Assembly: GCA_041753515.1 (NCBI GenBank)
Contig: JBGSUE010000044.1
Location: 1 to 18,578 of the forward strand
Direction: 5' to 3'
DNA from: JBGSUE01 sp041753515
GTDB lineage: Bacteria; Patescibacteriota; Microgenomatia; UBA10105; UBA927
DNA length: 18,578 bases
The notes under the pieces: generated by a model
What the model saw: the letters and a program-made list of their open reading frames with translations, nothing else
Database searches by the model: none
What the model was told of the DNA's origin: nothing
Part shown: positions 1 through 5,655 of the stretch, piece by piece
Numbering within the stretch: position 1 is the stretch's first letter
Layout: each line of letters starts with the position of its first letter
Position numbers and translations under genes: made by a program

Positions 1-645
1 CACGACATGGTAACTCGCCGGTTCATTCTACAAAAGGCACGCCATCACCCCTTAACGGGCTCTGACTTGTTGTAAGCATACGGTTTCAGGATCTATTTCA
101 CTCCGCTCCCGCGGTTCTTTTCACCTTTCCCTCACGGTACTCGTTCACTATCGGTGTGCTCATGTATTTAGCCTTGGATCGTGGTTGACCCAGATTCCCA
201 CAGCCCCTTCGTGGACCATGGTACTTGGGAACAGAATAAGGGACTCTCGGATTTCGGATACAAGGTTTTCACTTTCTATGACTGTCCATTCCAGAACATT
301 TTCCTATCCTCAAATCATCCTACATTATCTGCCCCGCAACACCCCGCCAAAAGCGAGGTTTAGGCTGATCCGTTTTCGCTCGCCGCTACTTGCGGAATCT
401 CTCGTGATTTCTTTTCCTCACCTTACTTAGATGTTTCAGTTCAGGTGGTGCCCTTCATAGTGGTACCTCGGCCTTTCGGCCGTCTTCCCAAGATGATATC
501 CCGATTGCTCGGGATGGGTTTCCCCATTCGGAAACCGTCGGATCGGTGGATTATGGCTCCTCCCCGACGAGTATCGCCGCCATATACGTCCTTCTTCGGC
601 ATGAGCGCCCAAGGCATCCGTTGTCAGCTTTAGCGCTTGCGGAAT
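1..645 (-). rRNA. rrl: 23S ribosomal RNA, 5' part (3' end beyond the left edge)
   Basis: Read on the minus strand, this stretch carries the conserved 5' blocks of bacterial 23S rRNA in order: GGAUGCCUUGG near 613-619, UUCCGAAUGGGGAAACCC near 520-540, ACUGAAACAUCUAAGUA near 428-442, the AGUAGCGGCGAGCGAA block near 380-395, the GGCUAAAUAC block near 170, and GUGAGGGAAAGG / GAACCUGAAACCGU near 90-140. By alignment from memory with the E. coli 5' end, the mature 5' end falls near 644-650. About 570 E. coli-equivalent positions are present, so this copy is somewhat expanded at the 5' end, for instance around 445-500. The rest of the gene lies off the left edge. The open frames lying across it are not coding. 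Confidence 0.97.
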
Positions 646-784
646 ACAAAGGACCCAATTGTTTAGATTGGGGTTCCAGTATTAATTACCCGCGAATTGA
701 ATTGCAAAGGGTAAGAATTACCCCTTACGATGCAACTACTTATAAAATTATTATTAAAAAAACCCTAAAAAAACAGTAATTCAC

Positions 785-794
785 TTGTTAAAGA
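785..794 (-). promoter_or_regulatory. boxA-type rRNA antitermination motif in the tRNA-23S spacer
   Basis: The minus strand reads TCTTTAACAA, which matches the core of the bacterial rRNA boxA (TGCTCTTTAACA). In other bacteria boxA is bound by NusB and ribosomal protein S10 to prevent premature termination in rRNA operons. It lies between tRNA-Ala and the 23S 5' end, where spacer boxA copies usually sit. Just upstream on the same strand is a short hairpin (about 805-822, arms CCGCGA/TCGCGG), perhaps a processing site. The rest of the 646-864 spacer is AT-rich with no gene. Confidence 0.6.
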
Positions 795-864
795 TCTAAT
801 CCGCGATCCTGTCGCGGGATAAGAACCGATACTTTAATCGACTCTTGTCCCGAAACATGATGAG

Positions 865-937
865 TGGACCCGGCGGGACTCGAACCCGCTGCCTCATCAT
901 TGCAAATGATGCGTTCAACCAGGTAAACTTCGGGCCC
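865..937 (-). tRNA. alaT: tRNA-Ala (anticodon UGC)
   Basis: A 73-nt cloverleaf reads on the minus strand. It has a 7-bp acceptor stem GGGCCCG/CGGGUCC that includes G3:U70, the classic alanine identity pair. The D arm has GG at 18-19, the anticodon stem is CAUCA/UGAUG with loop UUUGCAA (UGC at 34-36), and the T arm is GCGGG-UUCGAGU-CCCGC. The discriminator is A and no CCA is encoded, so CCA must be added enzymatically. tRNA-Ala is a usual resident of the 16S-23S spacer, but no 16S gene lies upstream here. Several tertiary-core positions are atypical: A8 instead of U8, C15 with A48, and U21 instead of A21. Confidence 0.92.
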
Positions 938-942
938 CAAAT

Positions 943-966
943 AAAAAACCCCGCTACTGTGCGGGG
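943..966 (-). terminator. Intrinsic terminator immediately upstream of tRNA-Ala
   Basis: The minus strand has a 6-bp GC-only stem, CCCCGC/GCGGGG with a 6-nt loop, followed at once by six U residues. This is a textbook rho-independent terminator. Its U-tract ends only 5 nt before the mature 5' end of tRNA-Ala. The nearest strong upstream promoter on that strand is the consensus one at 1149-1177. The hairpin therefore either ends a short separate transcript or acts as an attenuator that the tRNA-23S transcript must read through. Confidence 0.8.
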
Positions 967-1142
967 CAACTCCAATCATGAACAAATTCTATTCACGCCA
1001 ACGATCGCGAAACGTATCGGATGTTTGGTTAAATTGTTGAATTCTCATGAATTTTTTTATTCCTGCATCTGTTGGAAACACTCACATGCAGAATCAAAAA
1101 AGTTTCCCGCACACCATGCTGCACATTCTTGTGCAGCGTGTA
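967..1142 (-). ncRNA. Predicted structured leader RNA of the tRNA-Ala/23S operon, or an independent small RNA
   Basis: This is the stretch between the inferred transcription start (about 1142) and the terminator at 943-966, about 180-200 nt in all. It contains an 8-bp hairpin GCTGCACA-AGAA-TGTGCAGC at its 5' end, a second stem-loop (CTGCAT/ATGCAG), an AATTC/GAATT hairpin, and a boxA-like segment TTCAACAATTTAACC (minus strand, 1041-1027) that resembles the E. coli rRNA leader boxA region. I could not match it to 6S RNA, SRP RNA or RNase P RNA. A 29-codon frame with four Cys (1057-1146) overlaps it, but its ATG lies upstream of the start expected from the consensus promoter. Confidence 0.4.
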
Positions 1143-1148
1143 TCATGC

Positions 1149-1177
1149 AGTATATGGTGAACGGATTATATTGTCAA
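1149..1177 (-). promoter_or_regulatory. Consensus sigma70-type promoter for the leader/tRNA-Ala/23S unit
   Basis: On the minus strand TTGACA (1177-1172) is separated by exactly 17 bp from TATACT (1154-1149). The -35 is a perfect consensus and the -10 matches at five of six positions. The expected transcription start is near 1142. It points at tRNA-Ala and 23S rRNA. Its -35 overlaps the -35 of the divergent acetyltransferase promoter by five bases. Confidence 0.75.
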
Positions 1178-1199
1178 TATCTGAATCACCCGGTATGAT
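1171..1199 (+). promoter_or_regulatory. Promoter of the GNAT acetyltransferase gene, predicting a leaderless mRNA
   Basis: TTGTCA (1171-1176), a 17-bp spacer and TATGAT (1194-1199) form a near-consensus promoter. The ATG of the downstream gene begins 7 nt after the last -10 base, at the expected start of transcription. There is no Shine-Dalgarno sequence before that ATG, so the message is predicted to be leaderless. Confidence 0.7.
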
Positions 1200-1205
1200 T
1201 GGTAC

Positions 1206-1682
1206 ATGGAAATACTCATATCTATTGCCAATACACTTTCAGATCAAGAGATTGTCCAACTGACCGAGAACCTGGAATCCGCAGTTGCCCGGCATGAATA
1301 TTTTCATATTAAACAGAAAAATATCCGTCCGTATTACGATCACATCCGAAAATTACTCTCCAGCAAACAGGCGCTTATTGTACTAGCAAAATCGGGTAAT
1401 TCGATCATCGGTTCCATGGTTGCACGGTTTTCCCGTATTCCAACCCAAACACGTATTGCCAGATTCCAGAAACTAACGGTGAATCCGGAGTTTCGTGGGC
1501 AACATCTTGGCACAAAACTATTTGAGGCGTTGGAAAATGCTGTAAAAAACCAAGGGAAATCCAAAATCATATTTCACTGCCATAGAGATAATCCGGCACG
1601 AAAACTGTACCGGAACATTGGATATAGAGAGACATGGAAAACACCCATTCTGAAACTTATCACACTGGAAAAGCACATATAA
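1206..1682 (+). CDS. GNAT family N-acetyltransferase
   Basis: This 158-residue protein has the Gcn5-related acetyltransferase signature. Motif A covers about residues 88-112 (KLTVNPEFRGQHLGTKLFEA), including the acetyl-CoA pyrophosphate loop RGQHLG at 97-102. Motif B covers about 129-142 (NPARKLYRNIGYRE). The first Gly of the usual Q/R-x-x-G-x-G/A loop is replaced by His100, so acetyl-CoA binding may be altered. Substrate (protein N-terminus, antibiotic, polyamine or other) cannot be told from sequence. It is a single-gene unit, divergent from the rRNA operon, with a leaderless-type promoter that fixes the start. The family call is strong; the substrate is unknown. Confidence 0.88.
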   Translation: MEILISIANTLSDQEIVQLTENLESAVARHEYFHIKQKNIRPYYDHIRKLLSSKQALIVLAKSGNSIIGSMVARFSRIPTQTRIARFQKLTVNPEFRGQHLGTKLFEALENAVKNQGKSKIIFHCHRDNPARKLYRNIGYRETWKTPILKLITLEKHI

Positions 1683-1941
1683 ATACAAAATCCCCCACCG
1701 GAAACGCTTCTGTCCCCGCAGGGAGATCTGTAAATAACTTCCCGTTTGATCATTGTGCAGGGAGAATTTCATAGCCAGAAAATATCAGACTCTCAAAAAT
1801 TCCCTGCACTTATGAAAAATAAAATAATATCCGGTATTGATATACCAAAATATATTTTACATTTCAGTCGTATCACAAAAACATTCATATTCATTATTAT
1901 GGATTAAAAAGTATGAAATCCTGAAATAAGCGAATATTCTG
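1683..1941. other. Non-coding gap with a long inverted repeat
   Basis: I see no credible gene here. The main structure is an inverted repeat, GTGCAGGGA (1755-1763) with TCCCTGCAC (1801-1809), extended by an imperfect AATTT/AAATT pairing and enclosing about 37 nt. A smaller repeat, GGTAT-TGAT-ATACC, lies near 1835-1848. Neither is followed by a T-run, so they are not typical terminators. They could be an RNA structure downstream of the acetyltransferase gene or remnants of a small repeat element. Confidence 0.4.
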
Positions 1942-1942
1942 T

Positions 1943-1983
1943 AAAAAACCTCCTGGTCCCGGGCCGGAATCGATCCGGGACCA
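1943..1983 (-). terminator. Rho-independent-like terminator of the miniature gene
   Basis: The minus strand has a 9-bp stem TGGTCCCGG/CCGGGACCA (1983-1975 with 1962-1954), followed by GGAGG and then six T residues. The 5-nt gap between stem and U-tract is longer than ideal. It begins 9 nt past the stop codon of the 28-residue ORF, which supports that ORF being a real, separately terminated gene. Confidence 0.6.
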
Positions 1984-1991
1984 CATTTTAA

Positions 1992-2078
1992 TCATCGAAT
2001 AAAGGGAACTACAGCTAAAAGTGTTGCGGTGAGCAACAATAACGATAAAATAATCAAAGCTGCCTTTTTCGAAAACAT
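1992..2078 (-). CDS. 28-residue hydrophobic single-pass peptide
   Basis: The ATG at 2078 is preceded by a strong Shine-Dalgarno (AAAGGAGGT, about 4-5 nt away), the best such site in this part of the window. The product starts MFSKKAALIILSLLLL and ends VVPFIR: two lysines, about 19 hydrophobic residues, then Arg. This is the pattern of a short single-span membrane peptide. It ends in TGA and is followed directly by a terminator. No family is recognised. The size, hydrophobicity and isolated unit resemble type I toxin peptides or small membrane regulators, but I see no antisense RNA promoter, so function is open. Confidence 0.55.
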   Translation of the reverse strand: MFSKKAALIILSLLLLTATLLAVVPFIR

Positions 2079-2080
2079 TG

Positions 2081-2149
2081 CTACCTCCTTTCATAGTATT
2101 TGTCCAGCAATCCGGACATAAAAGTATTTCTGTACAGATTGCCGGACAT
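2081..2149 (-). CDS. Possible 22-residue leader ORF coupled to the hydrophobic peptide
   Basis: This short frame begins MSGNLYRNTF and ends DKYYERR. Its TAG stop lies inside the downstream Shine-Dalgarno region, two bases before the ATG at 2078, the geometry of translational coupling. It has no Shine-Dalgarno of its own. A -10-like TATACT about 12 nt upstream would give a very short leader. The ATGTCCGG start region is a direct repeat within the ORF (about 2112-2119 and 2142-2149), so the frame could be a by-product of an operator repeat. Confidence is low. Confidence 0.25.
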   Translation of the reverse strand: MSGNLYRNTFMSGLLDKYYERR

Positions 2150-2193
2150 GATAGAGAAAGGAGTATAATCAAACGGAAATGGTAAGGTGCAAA

Positions 2194-2214
2194 ATACTAT
2201 TATAGTATAGTATG
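2194..2214. promoter_or_regulatory. Inverted repeat upstream of the mini-gene, resembling the toxin-antitoxin operator
   Basis: ATACTAT-T-ATAGTAT (2194-2208) is a perfect 7-bp inverted repeat that contains a minus-strand TATAAT. It is followed by a further half-site, so that TATAGTATG (2206-2214) recurs. The antitoxin operator at 8336-8353 uses the same ATACTA/TAGTAT half-sites. Between it and the mini-gene is a TTGCAC...TATACT pair that could be the promoter. Confidence 0.4.
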
Positions 2215-2265
2215 TCCTCCTGTAATCCTAAACCTGAATTATGTATCAATGATACATAGTAATTA

Positions 2266-3780
2266 TTAATCAAATTCAGATTGAACATGAATTTCTGCAA
2301 TAGGTATATTACTCTCCCTTACCAAACTTTCTAACCGATCCTGCACTGCGTCAAGTGACATATCTAAATCTGGTTTATAGTCATGTATTGGTTCTTTTAA
2401 TGGCATAGTATTATGATGTTCGTATATTATTTCTGTTGGATGCATTGTAGCTCCATGAAATTTTTCCTTTCCGTCTTTCTTTTTGTTATTATATGGATCC
2501 TCAAGATAATGAGATACTTTCATCATACCGCATTCATCTATTTTAAATTTCACAATAATACGTTCATCGTCTTTTAAGCCTGTTCTTATTGTAAATGCAA
2601 TATAAGTCTTTTGATTTGGATTTAATGTAAAAAAAGCTTTACATAACCTTGGTTTTATTACCACCTCTTTAGTCAAACACGGAATACCATTACTATCAAA
2701 ACCATAGTTAATATCCGGCACAATTGCAGTTTTAATTGACTTTGTTGGTACGCCATCTATTACAAAACCGTCAGGAGCACTCAAAGCAATCAGGTCTCTT
2801 TGTTTAAATTCTTGTTCAACAATTTTTTTCTCAAAACGACTGATGCCTGCATCTTCAACTACAGCTTCCCACAATCCAGCAACACCACTAATTCCACACC
2901 GACGCAACAATTCCCTTTTAATTTCAGGGAGTGCTTTGCGAAAATCAATCAGACGAACCTTTCTTAAATCGTGAGTCTGCAATCCCAGCATTTCCTTATA
3001 GACTCTCCACCTCAACTTCAACACCTCCTTATCAAAATCAATAGGATCGGGGCGTGCGGGTGGCAAATATTCCAAACAATATCCATGTTGATCTACTCTG
3101 CTAATTTTTGCGTTAAGTTCTACACCATGAGGTAAAAATCGTGGGTCTATGTGTAAAACATTGGCATGTTTCATGTATACATCTCTGGTGGTGATAATCA
3201 GTGGATCAGTTTGTGTAATTTGATGCAGATTCACAGGTTCCGGTTTCAAGTTAAACGGACTTCTGGCTTCAATTTTAACATTTTTGGTTGCTTTTGAAAC
3301 AAATGCTGCACCATTTTCATTTGGCTGTACATACAACCGTAACACCTCCAGAACATCTTTTCTGTCTCTGCTGTCAACTTGACTCTGTGTTCTCCCATTC
3401 TTAAATTTCTGGATAACAATATAGTATGGGTCGACTGGACAACTAATCGGTTTTCCAATTTCCAAACTGCGGTTTGTATCAATCCTGTTTAAAATATCAT
3501 ATTCTTGTGCAACAGTTCTTTCCCTGTCAATATCCTGCAGCTCATTTTTATAATCGTAAACTTGTACAACCCGTAATCTAAACATGTCAGATTGACACGC
3601 GTTTATAAATTCATCCATATCTGCGTGCTTTTCCGGGTGATTCCACATCACCTGTTTTCCATCCTGAGAAATATGTAAGCTGAAAGGTGTTTCACCAGGT
3701 GGAGCATGAAAAACAAAACCATGATCAAAACCATGACTAATTTCTGGTTGATCATTTCGTATGAATTCAGGCGAATGCAT
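2266..3780 (-). CDS. Uncharacterised 504-residue soluble protein
   Basis: This is a long intact frame with no family I recognise. It has no signal peptide or membrane segment and is a mixed charged/hydrophobic globular sequence. A cluster of basic residues lies in the middle (KALPEIKRELLRRCGISG, about residue 280-297) and the tail is acidic (SLDAVQDRLESLV and after). The repeated 'PDGFVIDG', 'DINYGFDSNGIP' and 'IAFTIRTGLKDDERIIVKF' segments suggest beta-rich sections in the C-terminal third. The start is uncertain: there is no Shine-Dalgarno, and a TATAAT abuts the first ATG, which would put a transcription start inside the frame. It is probably monocistronic, with 92 nt separating it from gdhA upstream. 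It sits between housekeeping genes and could be lineage-specific. Confidence 0.75.
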   Translation of the reverse strand: MHSPEFIRNDQPEISHGFDHGFVFHAPPGETPFSLHISQDGKQVMWNHPEKHADMDEFINACQSDMFRLRVVQVYDYKNELQDIDRERTVAQEYDILNRIDTNRSLEIGKPISCPVDPYYIVIQKFKNGRTQSQVDSRDRKDVLEVLRLYVQPNENGAAFVSKATKNVKIEARSPFNLKPEPVNLHQITQTDPLIITTRDVYMKHANVLHIDPRFLPHGVELNAKISRVDQHGYCLEYLPPARPDPIDFDKEVLKLRWRVYKEMLGLQTHDLRKVRLIDFRKALPEIKRELLRRCGISGVAGLWEAVVEDAGISRFEKKIVEQEFKQRDLIALSAPDGFVIDGVPTKSIKTAIVPDINYGFDSNGIPCLTKEVVIKPRLCKAFFTLNPNQKTYIAFTIRTGLKDDERIIVKFKIDECGMMKVSHYLEDPYNNKKKDGKEKFHGATMHPTEIIYEHHNTMPLKEPIHDYKPDLDMSLDAVQDRLESLVRESNIPIAEIHVQSEFD

Positions 3781-3790
3781 ATTATATGCA
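3776..3790. promoter_or_regulatory. Palindrome over the start of the 504-residue gene
   Basis: TGCATAT-T-ATATGCA is a perfect 7-bp inverted repeat. It includes the start codon region of the minus-strand gene and its adjacent TATAAT. Its position over the putative -10 and start suggests an operator site; no regulator can be named. Confidence 0.35.
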
Positions 3791-3872
3791 CATTAAATCA
3801 CACTATAGGAATAAATAATATGCATCATGGATATGTATAGTTTATACTGTCCTGAAGGGATATACTTATATT

Positions 3873-5189
3873 TTACAAGGAAATATTATCTAAAATCTTT
3901 CCGAGAGCCTGAATAAATGCACCTGTACGCATGTCCGTTTTATATTGTTTCGAGGTCTCCCATACTTCACCCGCAGATATCTCCATTTTCTTCTTGAGCT
4001 TTCTGTTTACATCCTCTTTACTCCAATGCTCACCTTTCAGATTCTGCTCCCACTCAAATGCCGATACGGTTACCCCACCGGAGTTGGCAAGGATATCAGG
4101 TATCACCGAAACACCGCGCGAGAAAAGCATATCGTCAGCCTCTGGAGTCGTAGGTCCGTTTGCCATTTCCAGAATTACTTTTGCCTTGATCCGGGATGCA
4201 TTCTGTTTCGTGATCACATTTTCAAGTGCCGCCGGCACCAGAATATCAACAGGAAGTTCCAAAAGTTCCTCGTTTGTCACAGTCTTCCCTTTGTTGAGGT
4301 CACACACTGTCCCTGAGCAGTAACAGCCGGCAAGGAAACCGTTTTTTCTCTTGCAATCAAGCGTGAGAGCAGGATTGATCCCGCTAGGTACATAAATACC
4401 ACCGCGGCTGTCGGATACGGCAACGACCGTAAATCCGTTCTCAACCAGAAATTTTGCCATGTTGTACCCCACATTCCCGAATCCCTGCACAGCTGCAGTC
4501 GCGTGCTTTCCTTTCAGCTTCTTAAAAATCGTTTGGAGAACAAACAAACCGCCTAACCCTGTTGCCTCTTCCCTTCCTTGGCTTCCACCGTCTGTAATTA
4601 ATTTGCCGGTAAACGTCCCCCGCAATCTATCGGTTTCCTGTTTTGACATTTTTTGGGATTTGGAACTTGGAACTTGGGATTTATATGAAATGTATTCTTC
4701 TGTCATCCACCCCATTATCTGCCCTGTAGTATTAACATCCGGCGCTGGAACATCCAAATCCGGTCCGATCACATCGGCAATTGCACGGACATACCCTCGC
4801 GATAACCGTTCAAGCTCACCAACAGACAGGTTTTTCGGATCCACGATCACACCGCCTTTGCCTCCGCCAAGCGGCAGATCGGCAACGGCACATTTCATAG
4901 CCATCCAGAATGATAGTGCTTTCACTTCGTCAAGCGATACGTCTGGATGAAACCGGATACCGCCTTTATAGGGGCCTCTGGCATTATTGTATTGCACCCG
5001 GTATCCCTGATAAATTTTGACCGATCCATCATCCATTTTGACGGGGATGGAGACATTGATAATCCTCTGGGGGATTTTGAGGATTTCCAGCTTCTGCAAT
5101 ATTTCAAGTGGATTTTTACTTGTACTCAATAATTTCTTCCCTGCTTTCTCAAGCTGCGTCATTGCATTATCAAACGGATTAATACTCAT
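3873..5189 (-). CDS. gdhA: Glutamate dehydrogenase (Glu/Leu/Phe/Val dehydrogenase family)
   Basis: The enzyme interconverts glutamate and 2-oxoglutarate plus ammonium with NAD(P). The dimerisation/substrate domain shows PYKGGIRFHPDV (73-84), FWMAMKC (94-100), the GGGKGG lysine motif (108-113), and PAPDVNTTGQIMGWM (148-162). The nucleotide domain shows GFGNVG (236-241), followed by the strand-2 SDS region near 259-261. The C-terminal NSGGVTVSAFEWEQN (369-383) is diagnostic. At 438 residues it is slightly long. Residues about 168-188 hold an insertion before the GTFTGK motif (191-196) that derives from a heptamer DNA repeat. A good Shine-Dalgarno (AAGGAGG) lies 5 nt before the ATG, with an inverted repeat just upstream. 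It is likely transcribed alone. NAD versus NADP preference is not resolved. Confidence 0.95.
   Translation of the reverse strand: MSINPFDNAMTQLEKAGKKLLSTSKNPLEILQKLEILKIPQRIINVSIPVKMDDGSVKIYQGYRVQYNNARGPYKGGIRFHPDVSLDEVKALSFWMAMKCAVADLPLGGGKGGVIVDPKNLSVGELERLSRGYVRAIADVIGPDLDVPAPDVNTTGQIMGWMTEEYISYKSQVPSSKSQKMSKQETDRLRGTFTGKLITDGGSQGREEATGLGGLFVLQTIFKKLKGKHATAAVQGFGNVGYNMAKFLVENGFTVVAVSDSRGGIYVPSGINPALTLDCKRKNGFLAGCYCSGTVCDLNKGKTVTNEELLELPVDILVPAALENVITKQNASRIKAKVILEMANGPTTPEADDMLFSRGVSVIPDILANSGGVTVSAFEWEQNLKGEHWSKEDVNRKLKKKMEISAGEVWETSKQYKTDMRTGAFIQALGKILDNISL
4653..4680. repeat. Heptamer micro-repeat inside gdhA
   Basis: Four consecutive 7-bp units occur on the plus strand: TTGGGAT, TTGGAAC, TTGGAAC, TTGGGAT. 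Read through the gdhA frame they encode part of an extra loop (KSQVPSSKSQK, about residues 170-180) absent from ordinary glutamate dehydrogenases. The unit is not a multiple of three, so the frame is kept by the whole insertion rather than by each unit. From general familiarity, similar 'ttggaac/ttggaat' repeats recur between genes in Microgenomates-type genomes. Confidence 0.7.
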
Positions 5190-5211
5190 AGGCCTCCTTC
5201 ATTATAATTCC

Positions 5212-5232
5212 GATCGGATAAAAAATCCGATC
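5212..5232. promoter_or_regulatory. Inverted repeat upstream of gdhA
   Basis: GATCGGAT-AAAAA-ATCCGATC has perfect 8-bp arms. It lies just upstream of a minus-strand TATAAT and the Shine-Dalgarno of gdhA. A hairpin here lacks a T-run on either strand, so an operator for a nitrogen- or amino-acid-responsive regulator is more likely than a terminator. The regulator is unknown. Confidence 0.45.
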
Positions 5233-5296
5233 ACTACTCGTTAGTACCAAACCCATACATAGTACACCATACTCTCCCTGAAGAAAACCTGAAAAA

Positions 5297-5326
5297 TTTC
5301 AATATATTAAATTTATCTGATAAAAT
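5297..5326 (+). promoter_or_regulatory. Possible promoter of the 58-residue membrane peptide
   Basis: TTTCAA (5297-5302), an 18-bp AT-rich spacer and TAAAAT (5321-5326) give a moderate promoter match. It would produce a leader of about 70 nt. In this leader CCTCC (5365-5369) is complementary to the Shine-Dalgarno GGAGG (5389-5393). Confidence 0.35.
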
Positions 5327-5400
5327 CGCTCAAGTTGGCATGCAGTGGACAATCATCAAGGATCCCTCCAATTTTTTGATTTTAAGAAGGAGGTATGGCA

Positions 5401-5577
5401 ATGTCAAACGACAAAAAAAATGATACCGAACTTGCTGCAACAGTATTGTCGGGTGTAATAGGCCCCATCGCATACGCGATACTTGCAGTACTACGTAAAA
5501 GTATCATTGCTCAACAGGGCATAGTCGAAGCCATAAAACGGTTAGTTGAAGCTGTGAAAAACGAAAACAGCGACTAA
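5401..5577 (+). CDS. 58-residue membrane-associated peptide, function unknown
   Basis: I place the start at the second ATG (5401), 7 nt after GGAGG. The first ATG (5395) would be only one base from the Shine-Dalgarno. The protein has a polar N-terminus (MSNDKKNDTE), a hydrophobic span at about residues 11-31 (LAATVLSGVIGPIAYAILAV), then a basic amphipathic helix (RKSIIAQQGIVEAIKRLVEA) and an acidic tail. The layout suggests one membrane helix plus a surface or coiled helix. No family is recognised. It stands alone, divergent from gdhA and convergent with the flavoprotein gene downstream. Confidence 0.65.
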   Translation: MSNDKKNDTELAATVLSGVIGPIAYAILAVLRKSIIAQQGIVEAIKRLVEAVKNENSD

Positions 5578-5616
5578 AAACCGGGCACATTGAATTATCC
5601 ACAATCAGATTTCACG

Positions 5617-5635
5617 CGTCATGTAAAAAATGACG
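5617..5635. other. Small hairpin in the convergent intergenic region
   Basis: CGTCAT-GTAAAAA-ATGACG is a 6-bp inverted repeat between the ends of two convergent genes. It may contribute to termination of the plus-strand transcript, but it is not followed by a U-tract. Confidence 0.35.
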
Positions 5636-5655
5636 TAACATACTGCAGCTGGCTG

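Noticed and set aside
181..779. Open frames across the 23S rRNA and its spacer
   Set aside because: They overlap strongly conserved rRNA blocks and have no ribosome binding sites or protein-like composition.
943..1142. 6S RNA, SRP RNA or tmRNA as identity of the leader transcript
   Set aside because: No central-bubble long hairpin, SRP tetraloop region or tmRNA tag/tRNA-like ends could be seen.
788..1198. Open frames on both strands across tRNA-Ala and the leader
   Set aside because: They run through a tRNA and a terminator; chance frames.
1897..2172. 91-codon minus-strand frame over the mini-gene
   Set aside because: It lies in another frame, reads through the terminator and lacks a ribosome site; the 28-codon frame has the strong Shine-Dalgarno.
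3931..4950. Plus-strand frames of 123-163 codons opposite gdhA
   Set aside because: Antisense shadows of a clearly recognised enzyme.
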